From DATMER01 sp963844885 (GTDB lineage Bacteria; Acidobacteriota; Thermoanaerobaculia; Multivoradales; UBA5704), in the NCBI GenBank assembly GCA_963844885.1, contig CAWJQA010000001.1:124001-188000 (forward strand): a stretch of DNA of 64,000 nt. Reading direction: 5' to 3'. Positions 28,153 to 37,500 of the stretch are shown here, piece by piece. How positions within the stretch are numbered: position 1 is the stretch's first letter; every line of letters starts with the position of its first letter. Under the pieces are notes generated by a model. It was given only the letters and a program-made list of their open reading frames with translations. It had not been told where the DNA came from and did not search any database. The position numbers and the translations under genes were made by a program.

Positions 28153-29928
28153 CTACGGCGCGATCCAGCCCAGCTCTTCGTCCGTGGGCTGGAACAGGCA
28201 GACGCCGACCACGCCGGGTCCGACGTTGGCGCCGACCACCGGTCCGATCTCGGTCTGGATCAGCTCGGCGACCTGGAACTGGTCGCGCACCAGGGCGCGC
28301 AGGCGATCGGCCCAGACCGGGGCGTTGGCGTGACCGATGCCGGCGACGACCGGGCGCTGGCGGTCCACCCTCTTGTGGAGGAGCTCCAGGATGCGCGGAT
28401 GGGCGGCGCGCCCGCCGCGCACCCGGTCCACCGGCACCACCTCCCCGTCCACCACGCTCAGGATGGGCTTGATGCCCAGGAGGCCGCCCAGGAGCGCCTG
28501 GGCCTTGCCGATCCGGCCTCCCTTGGCGAGGAATTCCAGGGTGTCCACCACGAACAGGGTGTGGACGCGGGGAGGCATCTCCATCAGGCGCTCGCGGATC
28601 GTCGCGGCCGATTCGCCGCGGGCCGCCATGCGGGCGGCAAACAGGGCGAACATGCCGAGGCCGACGCTGACCTGGCCGGTGTCCAGCACGGTCAGGGTAG
28701 GGGAGGAGCCGTCGCCGCCGACCTGCGCCGCCGCGGCGCGGGCGTGCTCGAAGGTCTTCGACAGCCGGGACGGGAGGTGGAGCGACACCACGTCTTGCCC
28801 TTGCGCGATCCATTCGCGGTAGCGGCCGGCGAAATCCTCCTGGCTGGGCGGGCTCGACACCGGGTGGGCTTTGCCCTGGACCAGCCGCTTGTAGAACTGG
28901 CCCGGCTGGATGTCCACCCGGTCGCGGAACACCTCCTTGCCGAAGGCGACGGTCAGCGGCACGACGGCGATGCCGTGGGCGCGCACCAGGTCGGACGGCA
29001 GGTCCGAGGTGGAGTCGGTGACGATCTGCACCTTCGGCTCGCGACGGACGAGCACACCGCGTTCCTCCAGCACCAGCAGCTCCTGGACGATCTCGCCGTC
29101 GCGGGCCGGCAGGCTGTCGAGAACCTCCTGGAGCGGCACGCCCTTCTGGGCTTCGCCCAGGATCTGCTGCTGGAGCGGATTGAACGTGGCCGTGAAGAAG
29201 TCGGGCCCGAGCCGGACCTCCAGGCGTGCCCGGGCATCCGGGAAGTCGCCGAGCGAGTCCTCGATCGCCGTGATGATGAGCGAGCTGAGCGGCGCCTGGA
29301 TCGTCCGCTCCGGCACCAGGTCGCCGGGGAAGAGCTGGAAGGGTCCCTCGTGCATCCGGCCGAGGCGGCAGAAGGCCTTGAGCCCATGCACGGCACTGGC
29401 GGTGGCCGCGACCACTTCGCCGCGCTCGAGCCAGATCTGTCCGCCGCGCAGCTCGATCCGGCCGGTGATCCCGGCCCGGTTGAGACCGCGCAGCAGCTCC
29501 AGGAGCGGCGTCTGCGCGAGGTCGCCCACGAGCGACTCCAGCTTCGTGTCGGGCTCGGCGCCGACCTCGCGGCCCAGCAGCACGAGGAGCAGCCGGCGCT
29601 CGATCTCGCGCAGCCCGAGGCCGCCCACGGTCAGGAAGGAGACGGTCTCGGGCAGGCCCTCTTCTTCTTCGGGATGGCTGCCCAGGAGGACCAGCGTGCG
29701 CTGGCCTCCCCGGTGAAGCTCGGCCAGGAGGGCGTTCGGATCGGGGCTGCCCGCCACGACCTCGGTGGTGGTGACGATGAGCGCCTCGCCGAGCCCTTGC
29801 GCGAATCGCCGGCCCATGGCGAGGTCGGCCACGGGAACGACCTCGTAGCCCTCGGCGGCAAGGCCGTTGCTGAGCTCCTCCAGGCGGTCGGGCCCGGGAT
29901 CGATGAGGAGGACTGCGGGACGGGCCAA
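28153..29928 (-). CDS. Receiver-like / DUF4388 (PATAN) / DegV fusion protein
   Basis: A 591-residue cytosolic protein of unusual architecture. Residues 1-125 look like a degenerate receiver domain (PAVLLIDPGPDRLEELSNGL). Residues about 130-300 resemble the DUF4388/PATAN module (LVGDLAQTPLLELLRGLNRA, TGRIELRGGQIWLERGEVVA). From about residue 305 a DegV domain is complete: KVQIVTDSTSDLPSDL, IAVVPLTVAFG, VSSPPSQEDF, LPSRLSKTFEHA, and GLLGIKPILSVVDG. DegV proteins bind fatty acids and feed them to phospholipid synthesis. A DegV tied to signalling modules suggests lipid-responsive signalling; this is inference. It is followed by the adjacent response-regulator/DUF4388 gene in the same direction, 63 bases upstream. 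Confidence 0.85.
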   Translation of the reverse strand: MARPAVLLIDPGPDRLEELSNGLAAEGYEVVPVADLAMGRRFAQGLGEALIVTTTEVVAGSPDPNALLAELHRGGQRTLVLLGSHPEEEEGLPETVSFLTVGGLGLREIERRLLLVLLGREVGAEPDTKLESLVGDLAQTPLLELLRGLNRAGITGRIELRGGQIWLERGEVVAATASAVHGLKAFCRLGRMHEGPFQLFPGDLVPERTIQAPLSSLIITAIEDSLGDFPDARARLEVRLGPDFFTATFNPLQQQILGEAQKGVPLQEVLDSLPARDGEIVQELLVLEERGVLVRREPKVQIVTDSTSDLPSDLVRAHGIAVVPLTVAFGKEVFRDRVDIQPGQFYKRLVQGKAHPVSSPPSQEDFAGRYREWIAQGQDVVSLHLPSRLSKTFEHARAAAAQVGGDGSSPTLTVLDTGQVSVGLGMFALFAARMAARGESAATIRERLMEMPPRVHTLFVVDTLEFLAKGGRIGKAQALLGGLLGIKPILSVVDGEVVPVDRVRGGRAAHPRILELLHKRVDRQRPVVAGIGHANAPVWADRLRALVRDQFQVAELIQTEIGPVVGANVGPGVVGVCLFQPTDEELGWIAP

Positions 29929-29991
29929 GGCTCCCTCGGGGGTATTTCCAGGGGTCAGGGGTTCAGAGGGATGGGAATCGTTGCCGTCGCG

Positions 29992-31485
29992 TCAACGGGT
30001 CTCGGGTTGCAGCAGGCGGAACAGGCCGAGGAGGCTTTTCGGGGCGTGCGGGCTGGTGCGCCAGCGACGGCTGCCGGCGGTCAGTCGATCCGCCTCCTTC
30101 TGGACCGCCGCCGCTCCGGCCACCAGCATACCCGACGCCTGGCCTCCCGTGGCGTCCAGCCGCTGCACGACCGCCTGGGTCAGCTCGGCACCCTCGGCTC
30201 CGTCGATCCAGACGAGCACGCTGGCGCAGCCGGAGAGGATGGCGCCGATCTGGGGCTGGGCCGCCTTGGTGAGCGCCTGCACGTGGAGCGAGAGCGTGCT
30301 CCGGTCCCACTGGAACGTGGCGCTGCCGGCCTTGCGCAGCTCCATCTGCTCGACCAGCTTGTGGAGGGCCTCGTTCGTACGGAACCCGGGCGCCTCTTCG
30401 ATGAGCTTGCGCAGCGCGGGCCAGGCCGCCGGCTCGACCAGGACGAGGCAGGGGAGGGCGGCCGTGTCGAACCCCGCCTTCTTCGCCGCGTCCAACAGAG
30501 CGGCGACCGCCACGTCGAAGACCATGGCGCTGGAGATTTCCATGGTGTTCTGGGGAGCCGATTCGGGGACCCGGTCCCGCGGGGCGACGAGACCGTGCTC
30601 GACCAGCCAGGCCAGGGTGAGGCGGGTGGTCAGCGGCGCCTCGGTCTCCTCGGCGATCAGGTCGAAGAGGCGGATTCCGGGCTGCTTGTGGATGCGGGTC
30701 AGGACGCGCTGAAGGGGCAGGTTCCCGAACTCCTCGCCGACCATCGGAGTGAAGTCGGTCAGGGTCTGGAGCGGCTCGCCCGTGCCGGGCAGGTACTGGC
30801 GCCGGTTCTCGAGCTCGTCTTTGAGCCAGGCCGTATGCATGAGGAGCTCGTTGAAGGCCAGATGCTCGGGCTCGCCCGTGGGCGGGGTGGAGCCGTCGAA
30901 ACGGAAGGTCCCCTCCTCGGCACAGAGCAAGGCAAGGAAGGCTTCCCGGCCCCGCAGCGCCTGCCAGCGCGCGGCGACGGGCTCGCCGTCCCGCAGCGCC
31001 ACGGTGCCCGAGGTGTTGCCGCTGCGCACCCGGAGGCTGCCGGTCTTCCGTACCTGCTGGAGGTACTGGAGCACGGCCCACAGCGGGTGGGTCGCGAGGT
31101 CGCCCTGGAGCATCTGCTCGGCGCCACGGCCGCCCAGGAGGCGCTCGGCGCGGATCAGCACCTCTTCCAGGTCGAAGGGTCGGGCGAGGCAGTCGTCCGC
31201 CCCGGCGCGCAGGGCCGCGACCCGGTCCGCTCCTTCGGTCCGGCCGGACAGCACCAACAGCGGCAGGGACCGGGTGGCGTCCTGGCTCCGCAGCGCCTGG
31301 ACCGCCTCGGCGGCGGCCTCCGTTCCGGAGTCGAGCACGACCAGGTCGGCCTGCTGCTCAAAGGCGGCGGCCGGGGCCTTCGCGGCGTCCGCCAGCACCC
31401 GGACCGCGTGCCCCGCCACCCGCAGACGGTCCTCCAGAACCGCGGCGAAGACGGAATCCTTCTCAACCACCAGAACCTTGGCCAC
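29992..31485 (-). CDS. Response regulator with DUF4388 (PATAN) domain
   Basis: About 497 residues starting VAKVLVVEKDSVFAAVLED at a GTG preceded by AAAGGGG; a GTG at 31527 is an alternative. The receiver domain keeps the acidic start (VVEKDS), LVVLDSGTE for the phospho-acceptor region and PLLVLSGRTE, with the conserved K replaced by a CLARPFDLEE segment. A DUF4388-like region follows (ATHPLWAVLQYLQQVRKTG, GSLRVRSGNTSGTVALRDGE). The C-terminal 250 residues are an unassigned helical domain and a second Rossmann-like part (PQIGAILSGCASVLVWIDG). DUF4388 modules are common in gliding and developmental regulators. It shares this domain with the DegV fusion downstream, so the two probably act in one pathway. 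Confidence 0.8.
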   Translation of the reverse strand: MAKVLVVEKDSVFAAVLEDRLRVAGHAVRVLADAAKAPAAAFEQQADLVVLDSGTEAAAEAVQALRSQDATRSLPLLVLSGRTEGADRVAALRAGADDCLARPFDLEEVLIRAERLLGGRGAEQMLQGDLATHPLWAVLQYLQQVRKTGSLRVRSGNTSGTVALRDGEPVAARWQALRGREAFLALLCAEEGTFRFDGSTPPTGEPEHLAFNELLMHTAWLKDELENRRQYLPGTGEPLQTLTDFTPMVGEEFGNLPLQRVLTRIHKQPGIRLFDLIAEETEAPLTTRLTLAWLVEHGLVAPRDRVPESAPQNTMEISSAMVFDVAVAALLDAAKKAGFDTAALPCLVLVEPAAWPALRKLIEEAPGFRTNEALHKLVEQMELRKAGSATFQWDRSTLSLHVQALTKAAQPQIGAILSGCASVLVWIDGAEGAELTQAVVQRLDATGGQASGMLVAGAAAVQKEADRLTAGSRRWRTSPHAPKSLLGLFRLLQPETR

Positions 31486-31684
31486 CGAACCCCTTTCATC
31501 CCGGGCGGAGACGCCCGTGTCCGTCACAAGACGACTATTCTATGCGCGGTGAGCTCCGGGCGGGCAGGTCCGCCGCCGTGCTACACTCTTTCTCACGCTG
31601 TAGCGAATCCTCGGACGGCGGGCATACGGCCCCGCGGTGGGGAGAGTGAGCCGCCGGAGCAGCGGCTTCCTGGAGGTGGGTTCC

Positions 31685-32839
31685 TTGCAGATCGAGCAGT
31701 GCCGGTGGACTCCATCGAGGGGTTGGGAGCCGCGTGCGCCCGGACGCCTGGACGGCGCTCAGCTCGTGCTGATCTTCGGCAGCCCCGAAGTGCTGAAGAC
31801 GGCCGGCCCGCGCTGCCAGATGGCCGCGGCCTACCCCGGCGCCTGGAGCTTCGGCTGCTCCACGGCGGGTGACATCTTCGGCACCCAGGTGTCGGACGAT
31901 TCGCTGGTCGTCACCGGGATCCGCTTCGAGCACACCCGGATCGAGGGTTGCTCCACGGCGATCTCCGGCCCCGGCGACAGCCAGGCCGCGGGAGAGCGGC
32001 TGGCCCGCGGCCTGGAACGGGACGGGCTGGTGCATGTGCTCGTGCTGTCGGACGGGCTGCACGTCAACGGCAGCAAGCTGGTCGACGGGTTGTCCCGCAA
32101 CCTGCCGGGAGACGTGACGGTCACCGGCGGCCTGTCGGGGGACGGGCCGCGGTTCAAGGAGACGCTGGTGATCAGCGGGCGCGGCGGCATGGACGGAATC
32201 GCCCCGGAGCCGAGCACCGTCGCCGCCGTGGGCCTCTACGGCGAGCGCCTGCGGATCGGCTACGCCTCTCTCGGCGGCTGGGACTCCTTCGGCCCCGAGC
32301 GTCTGATCACCCGCTCCAGCGGCAATGTCCTCTACGAGCTGGACGGCCGCTCCGCGCTCGACCTCTACAAGACCTACCTCGGGCCCCACGCCCGCAACCT
32401 GCCAGCGAGCGGCCTGCTCTTCCCGCTGAGCCTCCGGGCGCGCGAAGACGAGACTCCGGTCGTGCGCACCATCCTCGCGGTCGACGAGGAGAACAGCAGC
32501 ATGACCTTTGCCGGCGACGTGTCCACGGGGTGCTACGCGCGGTTCATGAAGGCCAACTTCGACCGCCTGATCGACGGCGCCGTCGGCGCGGCCCGCACGA
32601 GCTACAAGGCAGTGGGCTCGTCCTCGCCCGAGCTGGCGCTCCTGGTGAGCTGCGTCGGCCGCAAGCTGGTCCTGGCCCAGAGGGTGGAGGAGGAGGTGGA
32701 GGGGGTGCGCGACGTTCTCGGGCCGGATACGGTCCTGGCCGGCTTCTACTCCTACGGCGAGATCTCCCCGTTCACGCCCGATGCCCGGTGTGAGCTGCAC
32801 AACCAGACCATGACCATCACGACTCTCTCGGAACGGTGA
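31685..32839 (+). CDS. FIST-domain sensor protein
   Basis: About 384 residues with the FIST N and FIST C domains typical of small-molecule sensing proteins. The TTG at 31685 is chosen since GGAGGT lies 7 bases upstream and the resulting N-terminus (LQIEQCRWTPSRGW) fits the family; upstream GTG codons are possible. Signature segments are FGSPEVLKTAG, GCSTAGDIFG, VLVLSDGLHVNGSKLVDGL, TGGLSGDGPRFKETLV and, in FIST C, TFAGDVSTGCYARFMKANFD and GFYSYGEISPF. FIST proteins are thought to bind amino-acid-like ligands and pass the signal to a kinase. The histidine kinase gene follows 15 bases downstream, supporting that role. Confidence 0.88.
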   Translation: MQIEQCRWTPSRGWEPRAPGRLDGAQLVLIFGSPEVLKTAGPRCQMAAAYPGAWSFGCSTAGDIFGTQVSDDSLVVTGIRFEHTRIEGCSTAISGPGDSQAAGERLARGLERDGLVHVLVLSDGLHVNGSKLVDGLSRNLPGDVTVTGGLSGDGPRFKETLVISGRGGMDGIAPEPSTVAAVGLYGERLRIGYASLGGWDSFGPERLITRSSGNVLYELDGRSALDLYKTYLGPHARNLPASGLLFPLSLRAREDETPVVRTILAVDEENSSMTFAGDVSTGCYARFMKANFDRLIDGAVGAARTSYKAVGSSSPELALLVSCVGRKLVLAQRVEEEVEGVRDVLGPDTVLAGFYSYGEISPFTPDARCELHNQTMTITTLSER

Positions 32840-32854
32840 CTCGGAACGGCGACC

Positions 32855-33769
32855 ATGGTTGAGCGGCACAGCCTCCTCTCCCGGCAGATCCGCCGGTTCC
32901 TCGGCAGCGAGGAGGGATTGTCCGGCGAATGCCGGGCGTTCCTGGACGCCGTCGACGCCGCCTACCGGCAGTCGGACGACGACCGGGCCATGCTGGAGCG
33001 CTCGATGGATCTCAGCTCCCACGAGCTGATCGAAGCCAACAACGCCCTCCGCGCATCGCTGGAGGAGAAGGCGCGGCTCCAGGCCATGGGCGTCCTGGGA
33101 CACCTTGTCGGCGGCCTCGCTCACGAAGTGCGCAACCCGCTCTTCGCCATCACCGCCACGCTCGACTCGCTGCTCGACAACCTCGAAGACTCGCCGGCCA
33201 ACTACGGCGTGCGCCACGCCCTCGCGGGGCTGCTGGAACCCACCTCCCGCCTGAGCGAGCTCATGGCCGACCTGCTGGAGTACGGCAAGCCCCTCGCGCG
33301 GAACCTGTCCGCGGGCCAGCTCGGAGGCGCCATCCTGGAGGCCGTGGCGGAATGCCGGAGGCTCGCCCAGGACAAGGGAGTCCGGCTTCAGGCCGGCCTC
33401 GGCGGCCGGGAGCTGTGCGTGGGGATGATCCGGCGGCGCCTGCTCATGGCCCTGACCAACCTGATCCAGAACGCCGTGCAGCACACGCCGGCCGGCGGCG
33501 AGGTGTTGGTCGAGATGAGCGGCTTCGAGGAGGGGGGCCGCCTGTGGGCGCGGTGCTCCGTCAAGGACAGCGGCAGCGGCTTTCACGAGGAGGATGTGCC
33601 GCACCTCTTCGAGCCGTTCTTCACCCGGCGCCGCGGCGGTACCGGCCTGGGGCTATCGATCGTGCAGCGGGTGGTGGAGGAGGTGCAGGGGAGGCTGGTG
33701 GCCGCGAACCGTCCCGAGGGCGGCGCCGCCCTCATCCTGGATATCCCGGTCTGGGAGAAGCCGGCCTAA
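32855..33769 (+). CDS. Histidine kinase paired with the FIST sensor
   Basis: A 304-residue soluble kinase (no membrane segment). A helical N-terminus (MVERHSLLSRQIRRF, LEEKARLQAMGVLG) leads into HisKA with the phospho-acceptor H90 in GLAHEVRNPL, and an HATPase domain with the N box (LTNLIQNAVQHTP), G1 (VKDSGSGF), F box (LFEPFFTRR) and G2 (GGTGLGLSIV). It lies 15 bases after the FIST gene and very likely receives its signal from that protein. No partner regulator follows; the DUF4388 regulator transcribed divergently from the FIST gene is the nearest candidate. Its stop overlaps the convergent endonuclease III gene by 4 bases. Confidence 0.9.
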   Translation: MVERHSLLSRQIRRFLGSEEGLSGECRAFLDAVDAAYRQSDDDRAMLERSMDLSSHELIEANNALRASLEEKARLQAMGVLGHLVGGLAHEVRNPLFAITATLDSLLDNLEDSPANYGVRHALAGLLEPTSRLSELMADLLEYGKPLARNLSAGQLGGAILEAVAECRRLAQDKGVRLQAGLGGRELCVGMIRRRLLMALTNLIQNAVQHTPAGGEVLVEMSGFEEGGRLWARCSVKDSGSGFHEEDVPHLFEPFFTRRRGGTGLGLSIVQRVVEEVQGRLVAANRPEGGAALILDIPVWEKPA

Positions 33770-34440
33770 CCCCGGCGGCGCAGCGCCAGATTCCTTTCCC
33801 TCTCCTCGTGCTTGCGCTTCGCCGAGGCCGCCCAGGAGCAGATGAGGCAGGCGTCGAGGCCGTGATAGAGGGCGGGGCAGTACACGCGCCCGAAATAGAT
33901 GATCTGAAGGTGGACCTTGCCCCACGACTCCCGCGGGAAGACGCGCTTGAGGTCGTGCTCCGTCCGCTCGACGCTCTTGCCGCTCGACAGCCCCCACCGT
34001 GCCGCGAGCCGGTGGATGTGGGTGTCGACCGCGAACGTAGGGAGGCCGAACGCCTGGTTGAGCACCACCGAGGCCGTCTTGTGGCCGACGCCCGGGAGCG
34101 CTTCGAGCTCCTCGAACGTCCGCGGCACCCGGCCGCCGTGCGTTTCGACAAGGATCTCCGACAGCCGCTTGAGGTTTTTCGCCTTCGACGCGCTGAGACC
34201 GATCCGGCGGATGAGGCGCTGGATCTCCTCGACCGGCAGCGCCGCCATCCGGGCCGGGGTGGGGGCGGCGGCGAACAGCGCGGGAGTCTCCCGGTTCACC
34301 AGCTTGTCCGTCGTCTGGGCGGAGAGCACGACCGCCACCAGCAGGGTGAACGGATCGGCATGGTCGAGCGGGATGTCGACCGTGGGGTAGAGATCCTCGA
34401 GGATTCCGAGGATGCGCTGCGCCTTCTCGCTTCGGGTCAT
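33766..34440 (-). CDS. nth: Endonuclease III with unusual cysteine pattern
   Basis: A 224-residue DNA glycosylase/AP lyase that removes oxidised pyrimidines. The helix-hairpin-helix LPGVGHKTASVV contains the lyase lysine K121, and the catalytic aspartate is D139 in AVDTHIHRL. The region where classical enzymes bind a 4Fe-4S cluster through C-x6-C-x2-C-x5-C here shows only C188, C198 and C201 (YCPALYHGLDACLICSW), spaced x9 and x2, and no fourth cysteine in the remaining 23 residues. Cluster loss or a different ligand is therefore likely. Length and fold signatures are otherwise normal. Confidence 0.92.
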   Translation of the reverse strand: MTRSEKAQRILGILEDLYPTVDIPLDHADPFTLLVAVVLSAQTTDKLVNRETPALFAAAPTPARMAALPVEEIQRLIRRIGLSASKAKNLKRLSEILVETHGGRVPRTFEELEALPGVGHKTASVVLNQAFGLPTFAVDTHIHRLAARWGLSSGKSVERTEHDLKRVFPRESWGKVHLQIIYFGRVYCPALYHGLDACLICSWAASAKRKHEERERNLALRRRG

Positions 34441-34548
34441 GGGGGTTGCGCCGTCCGGGTCCGCTTTTTATCATGGGGCGCGAAATCCCGAGCGCCTCTC
34501 CACATTGACGCACGCAACGGTGGGCGTTAGTCTCTTTCCGGTATCAGG

Positions 34549-37500
34549 ATGCAGACGATGAAGGTTCAGACAGGGCGGATCCTGGGTGCCGCCGCGCTGC
34601 TGGCGTCCCTGTGCTGTCCCGTGTCCGCCCTCGATCCGTCGCGGGATCTCTCCCGGTACGGGCACGACGCCTGGCGGATCGAACAGGGGCTGCCGCAGGA
34701 CACCATCCAGACGCTCGCCCAGGCCGCCGACGGCTATCTCTGGATCGGCACCCAGCGCGGCCTGGCGCGTTTCGACGGCGTCCGCTTCACCGTCTACAGT
34801 CCGGCGAACACTCCCGCGCTGCACAGCCAGGCCATCGACACCCTCCTCGCCGACCCGGACGGCAGCCTCTGGATCACCACGGACGGCGGCGGGCTCGTTC
34901 ACCGCCGCGATGGCCGCGATGGCCGCGATGGCCGCGACAGCGTCTCGCTGACCACCTTCACGACCGCGGACGGGTTGCCCACGGACCGGCTCCGCAACCT
35001 CCTGCTCGATCCGGACGGCACCCTGTGGATCGGGACCAACCAGGGCGGGCTGGTCCGGCGCGAGGAAGGCAAGCTCACCCGCGTCGAGGGCCTGACCCAG
35101 GGGACCGTGACCGGCCTCCTGCGGGACCGGCAGGGCAGCCTTTGGATCGGCACCGAGCGGGGGCTCGCCCGGCTCACCCCCCTGGATACCGGCCGCATCT
35201 CGATCCTGACCTCGCGCGACGGACTGCCTCACGACCGCGTCACCGCGATTCAGGCCGGCCCGCGCGGCGGCCTGTGGATCGGGACCGCCCGCGGGCTCGC
35301 CTACCTGGAGGATGGACGCCTGACCCTGCCGGTGCCGGAGCTGGCCGGCGAGGAGATCCTCTGCCTCCTCGTGGACCGCGGCGGCACCCTCTGGATCGGT
35401 ACCCGCACGGGCCTCGGCCGCTTGTCCGGTGGACGCTTCGAACGCGTCCCGCCCGACAGCGAGCTCGCGGGAGAGGCCGTCTCGACGCTCTTCGAGGACC
35501 GGGAGGGGAGCCTGTGGATCGGCACGGTCAGCGGTGGCCTCCACCGCCTCAAAGACGTGGCGTTCATGGGTCTCTCCCGCAAGGACGGCCTGACCGGCTT
35601 CCCGGTCTGGGCGACCTACGAGGACCGCCGCGGAGACATCTGGATCGGCAGCAACTCCGGGCTCGACCTTCTGCGCAACGGGCGGCTCACGCCGTTTCCG
35701 GGCCAGGAAGCGCTACGGCACGAGGTCGTGCGCGCGATCGCCGAAGACGCCGAGGGATCGCTCTGGCTGGGCACCTACCAGGGTGTCTATCGGCTGCGCG
35801 ACGGACAGGTGACCATCTTTGCCGAGGCGCAGGGGCTGCCGGACAGCCGGGTTCTCACTCTCCGGTTCGATCACCGGGGCGCCCTCTGGGTGGGCACGTT
35901 CGAAGGGCTCGTCCGGCTCCAGGGCGGACAGGCCACCGTCTACACCCGGCGGCAAGGCCTTTCGAACGACCGTATCTACGCTCTCCACGAGGATCGGGAC
36001 GGCACCTTGTGGATCGGGACCAAGGACGGGCTCAACCGCCTGTCGGACGGCCAGATCGAAACATTTCCGCCACGGACGGGCGCCCCCGCCGGCGCCGTGT
36101 TTTCGTTCTCCGAAGATGCCGGTGGCACGCTCTGGATCGCGGGCGGAGCCGGGCTCTTCCACTACCGCGGCGGCATCTTCACCGGCTGGCGCGGCGTTGA
36201 GGACGGGGGGTTCCTGCTCGTCCTCGATGACGGCCAGGGCAGCCTCTGGGTCTGCAACCAGGGCGCCCTGCGCATCCGCAAGAGCGACCTGGAGATCCTG
36301 ACGCCTGGACAAAAGATTCCCTACCGCTCCTTCGACGCCGAGGACGGCATGCCGAGCTCGGAGTGCAGCGGCATCGGCCGGCCCGCCGGCCTGCGCACCC
36401 GCGACGGCCGCGTGTGGCTCCCCACCGTGCGGGGCGTGGCAATCGCCGATCCCTCGCATCTGCCGTTCAACCGCCTGCCGCCGCCCATCGTCATCGAAGG
36501 GATCGCCGCGGGCGACCGTCCGCCGGTGGCTCCCCGTGATCCGGAAGTCCTCCTGCCGCCGGGCACGGACCGCTTCGAGGTCCGCTACACCGCCCTCAGC
36601 CTGATCGATCCAGCCAAGGTGCGGTTCCGCTACCGGCTGGAAGGTTTCGACCGGGCCTGGGTCGACGCCGGGACCCGGCGGGCGGCCGACTACACCAGCC
36701 TGCCGCCGGGGCGGTACACCTTCCAGGTCGCCGCCGCCAACAACGACGGCGTCTGGAGCGGCGTGACCCAGGTGCGCCTGCGGCTCGAGCCCCGTTTCGT
36801 GCAGACCTTCTGGTTCGCGGCGCTCTGCGCGGCGACGGCGGTCCTCCTGCTGGTCGGTGCGCTACGGCTCCGGACCCGCACCCTGCGGCGCCGCGAGCGG
36901 GAGCTGGAGCGGCTGGTGGAGGAACGCACCCGCGCCCTGGCCGGAGAGACCACCCGCGCCGAGCTGGCGCGGCGCGAGGCCGAGGAGGCGAGCCGCGCCA
37001 AGAGCGAGTTCCTGGCCAACGTCAGCCACGAGATCCGCACCCCCATGAACGCCGTCATCGGCATGACCAGCGTCCTCCTCGGCACCCCCCTCGGCCGCGA
37101 CCAGAAGGATTGGGTGACCACCATCCGCCGCAGCGGCGAGGAGCTGCTGGTCATCCTCAACGACATGCTCGACCTTTCCAAGATCGAGGCCGGCCGGCTG
37201 GAGATCGAGACCCTCCGCTTCTCCGTGCTCGACTGCGTCGAGGAGGCCGTGGAGCTCCTCGCCGAGAGCGCCGCCCGCAAGCGGCTGGAGCTCGGCAGCC
37301 TGGTCGCCGCCGAAGTCCCCGCCGCCGTGCTCAGCGACGCCACCCGGCTGCGGCAGGTGCTGGTCAACTTCCTGGGCAACGCCGTCAAGTTCACCTCCAA
37401 AGGCGAAGTCTTCGTCAACGTCGGCATCGGCGAGGCGCCCGAGCCGCCGGCGCAGAACAACGTGGAGCTGCGCTTCACCGTCCACGACACCGGCCCCGGC

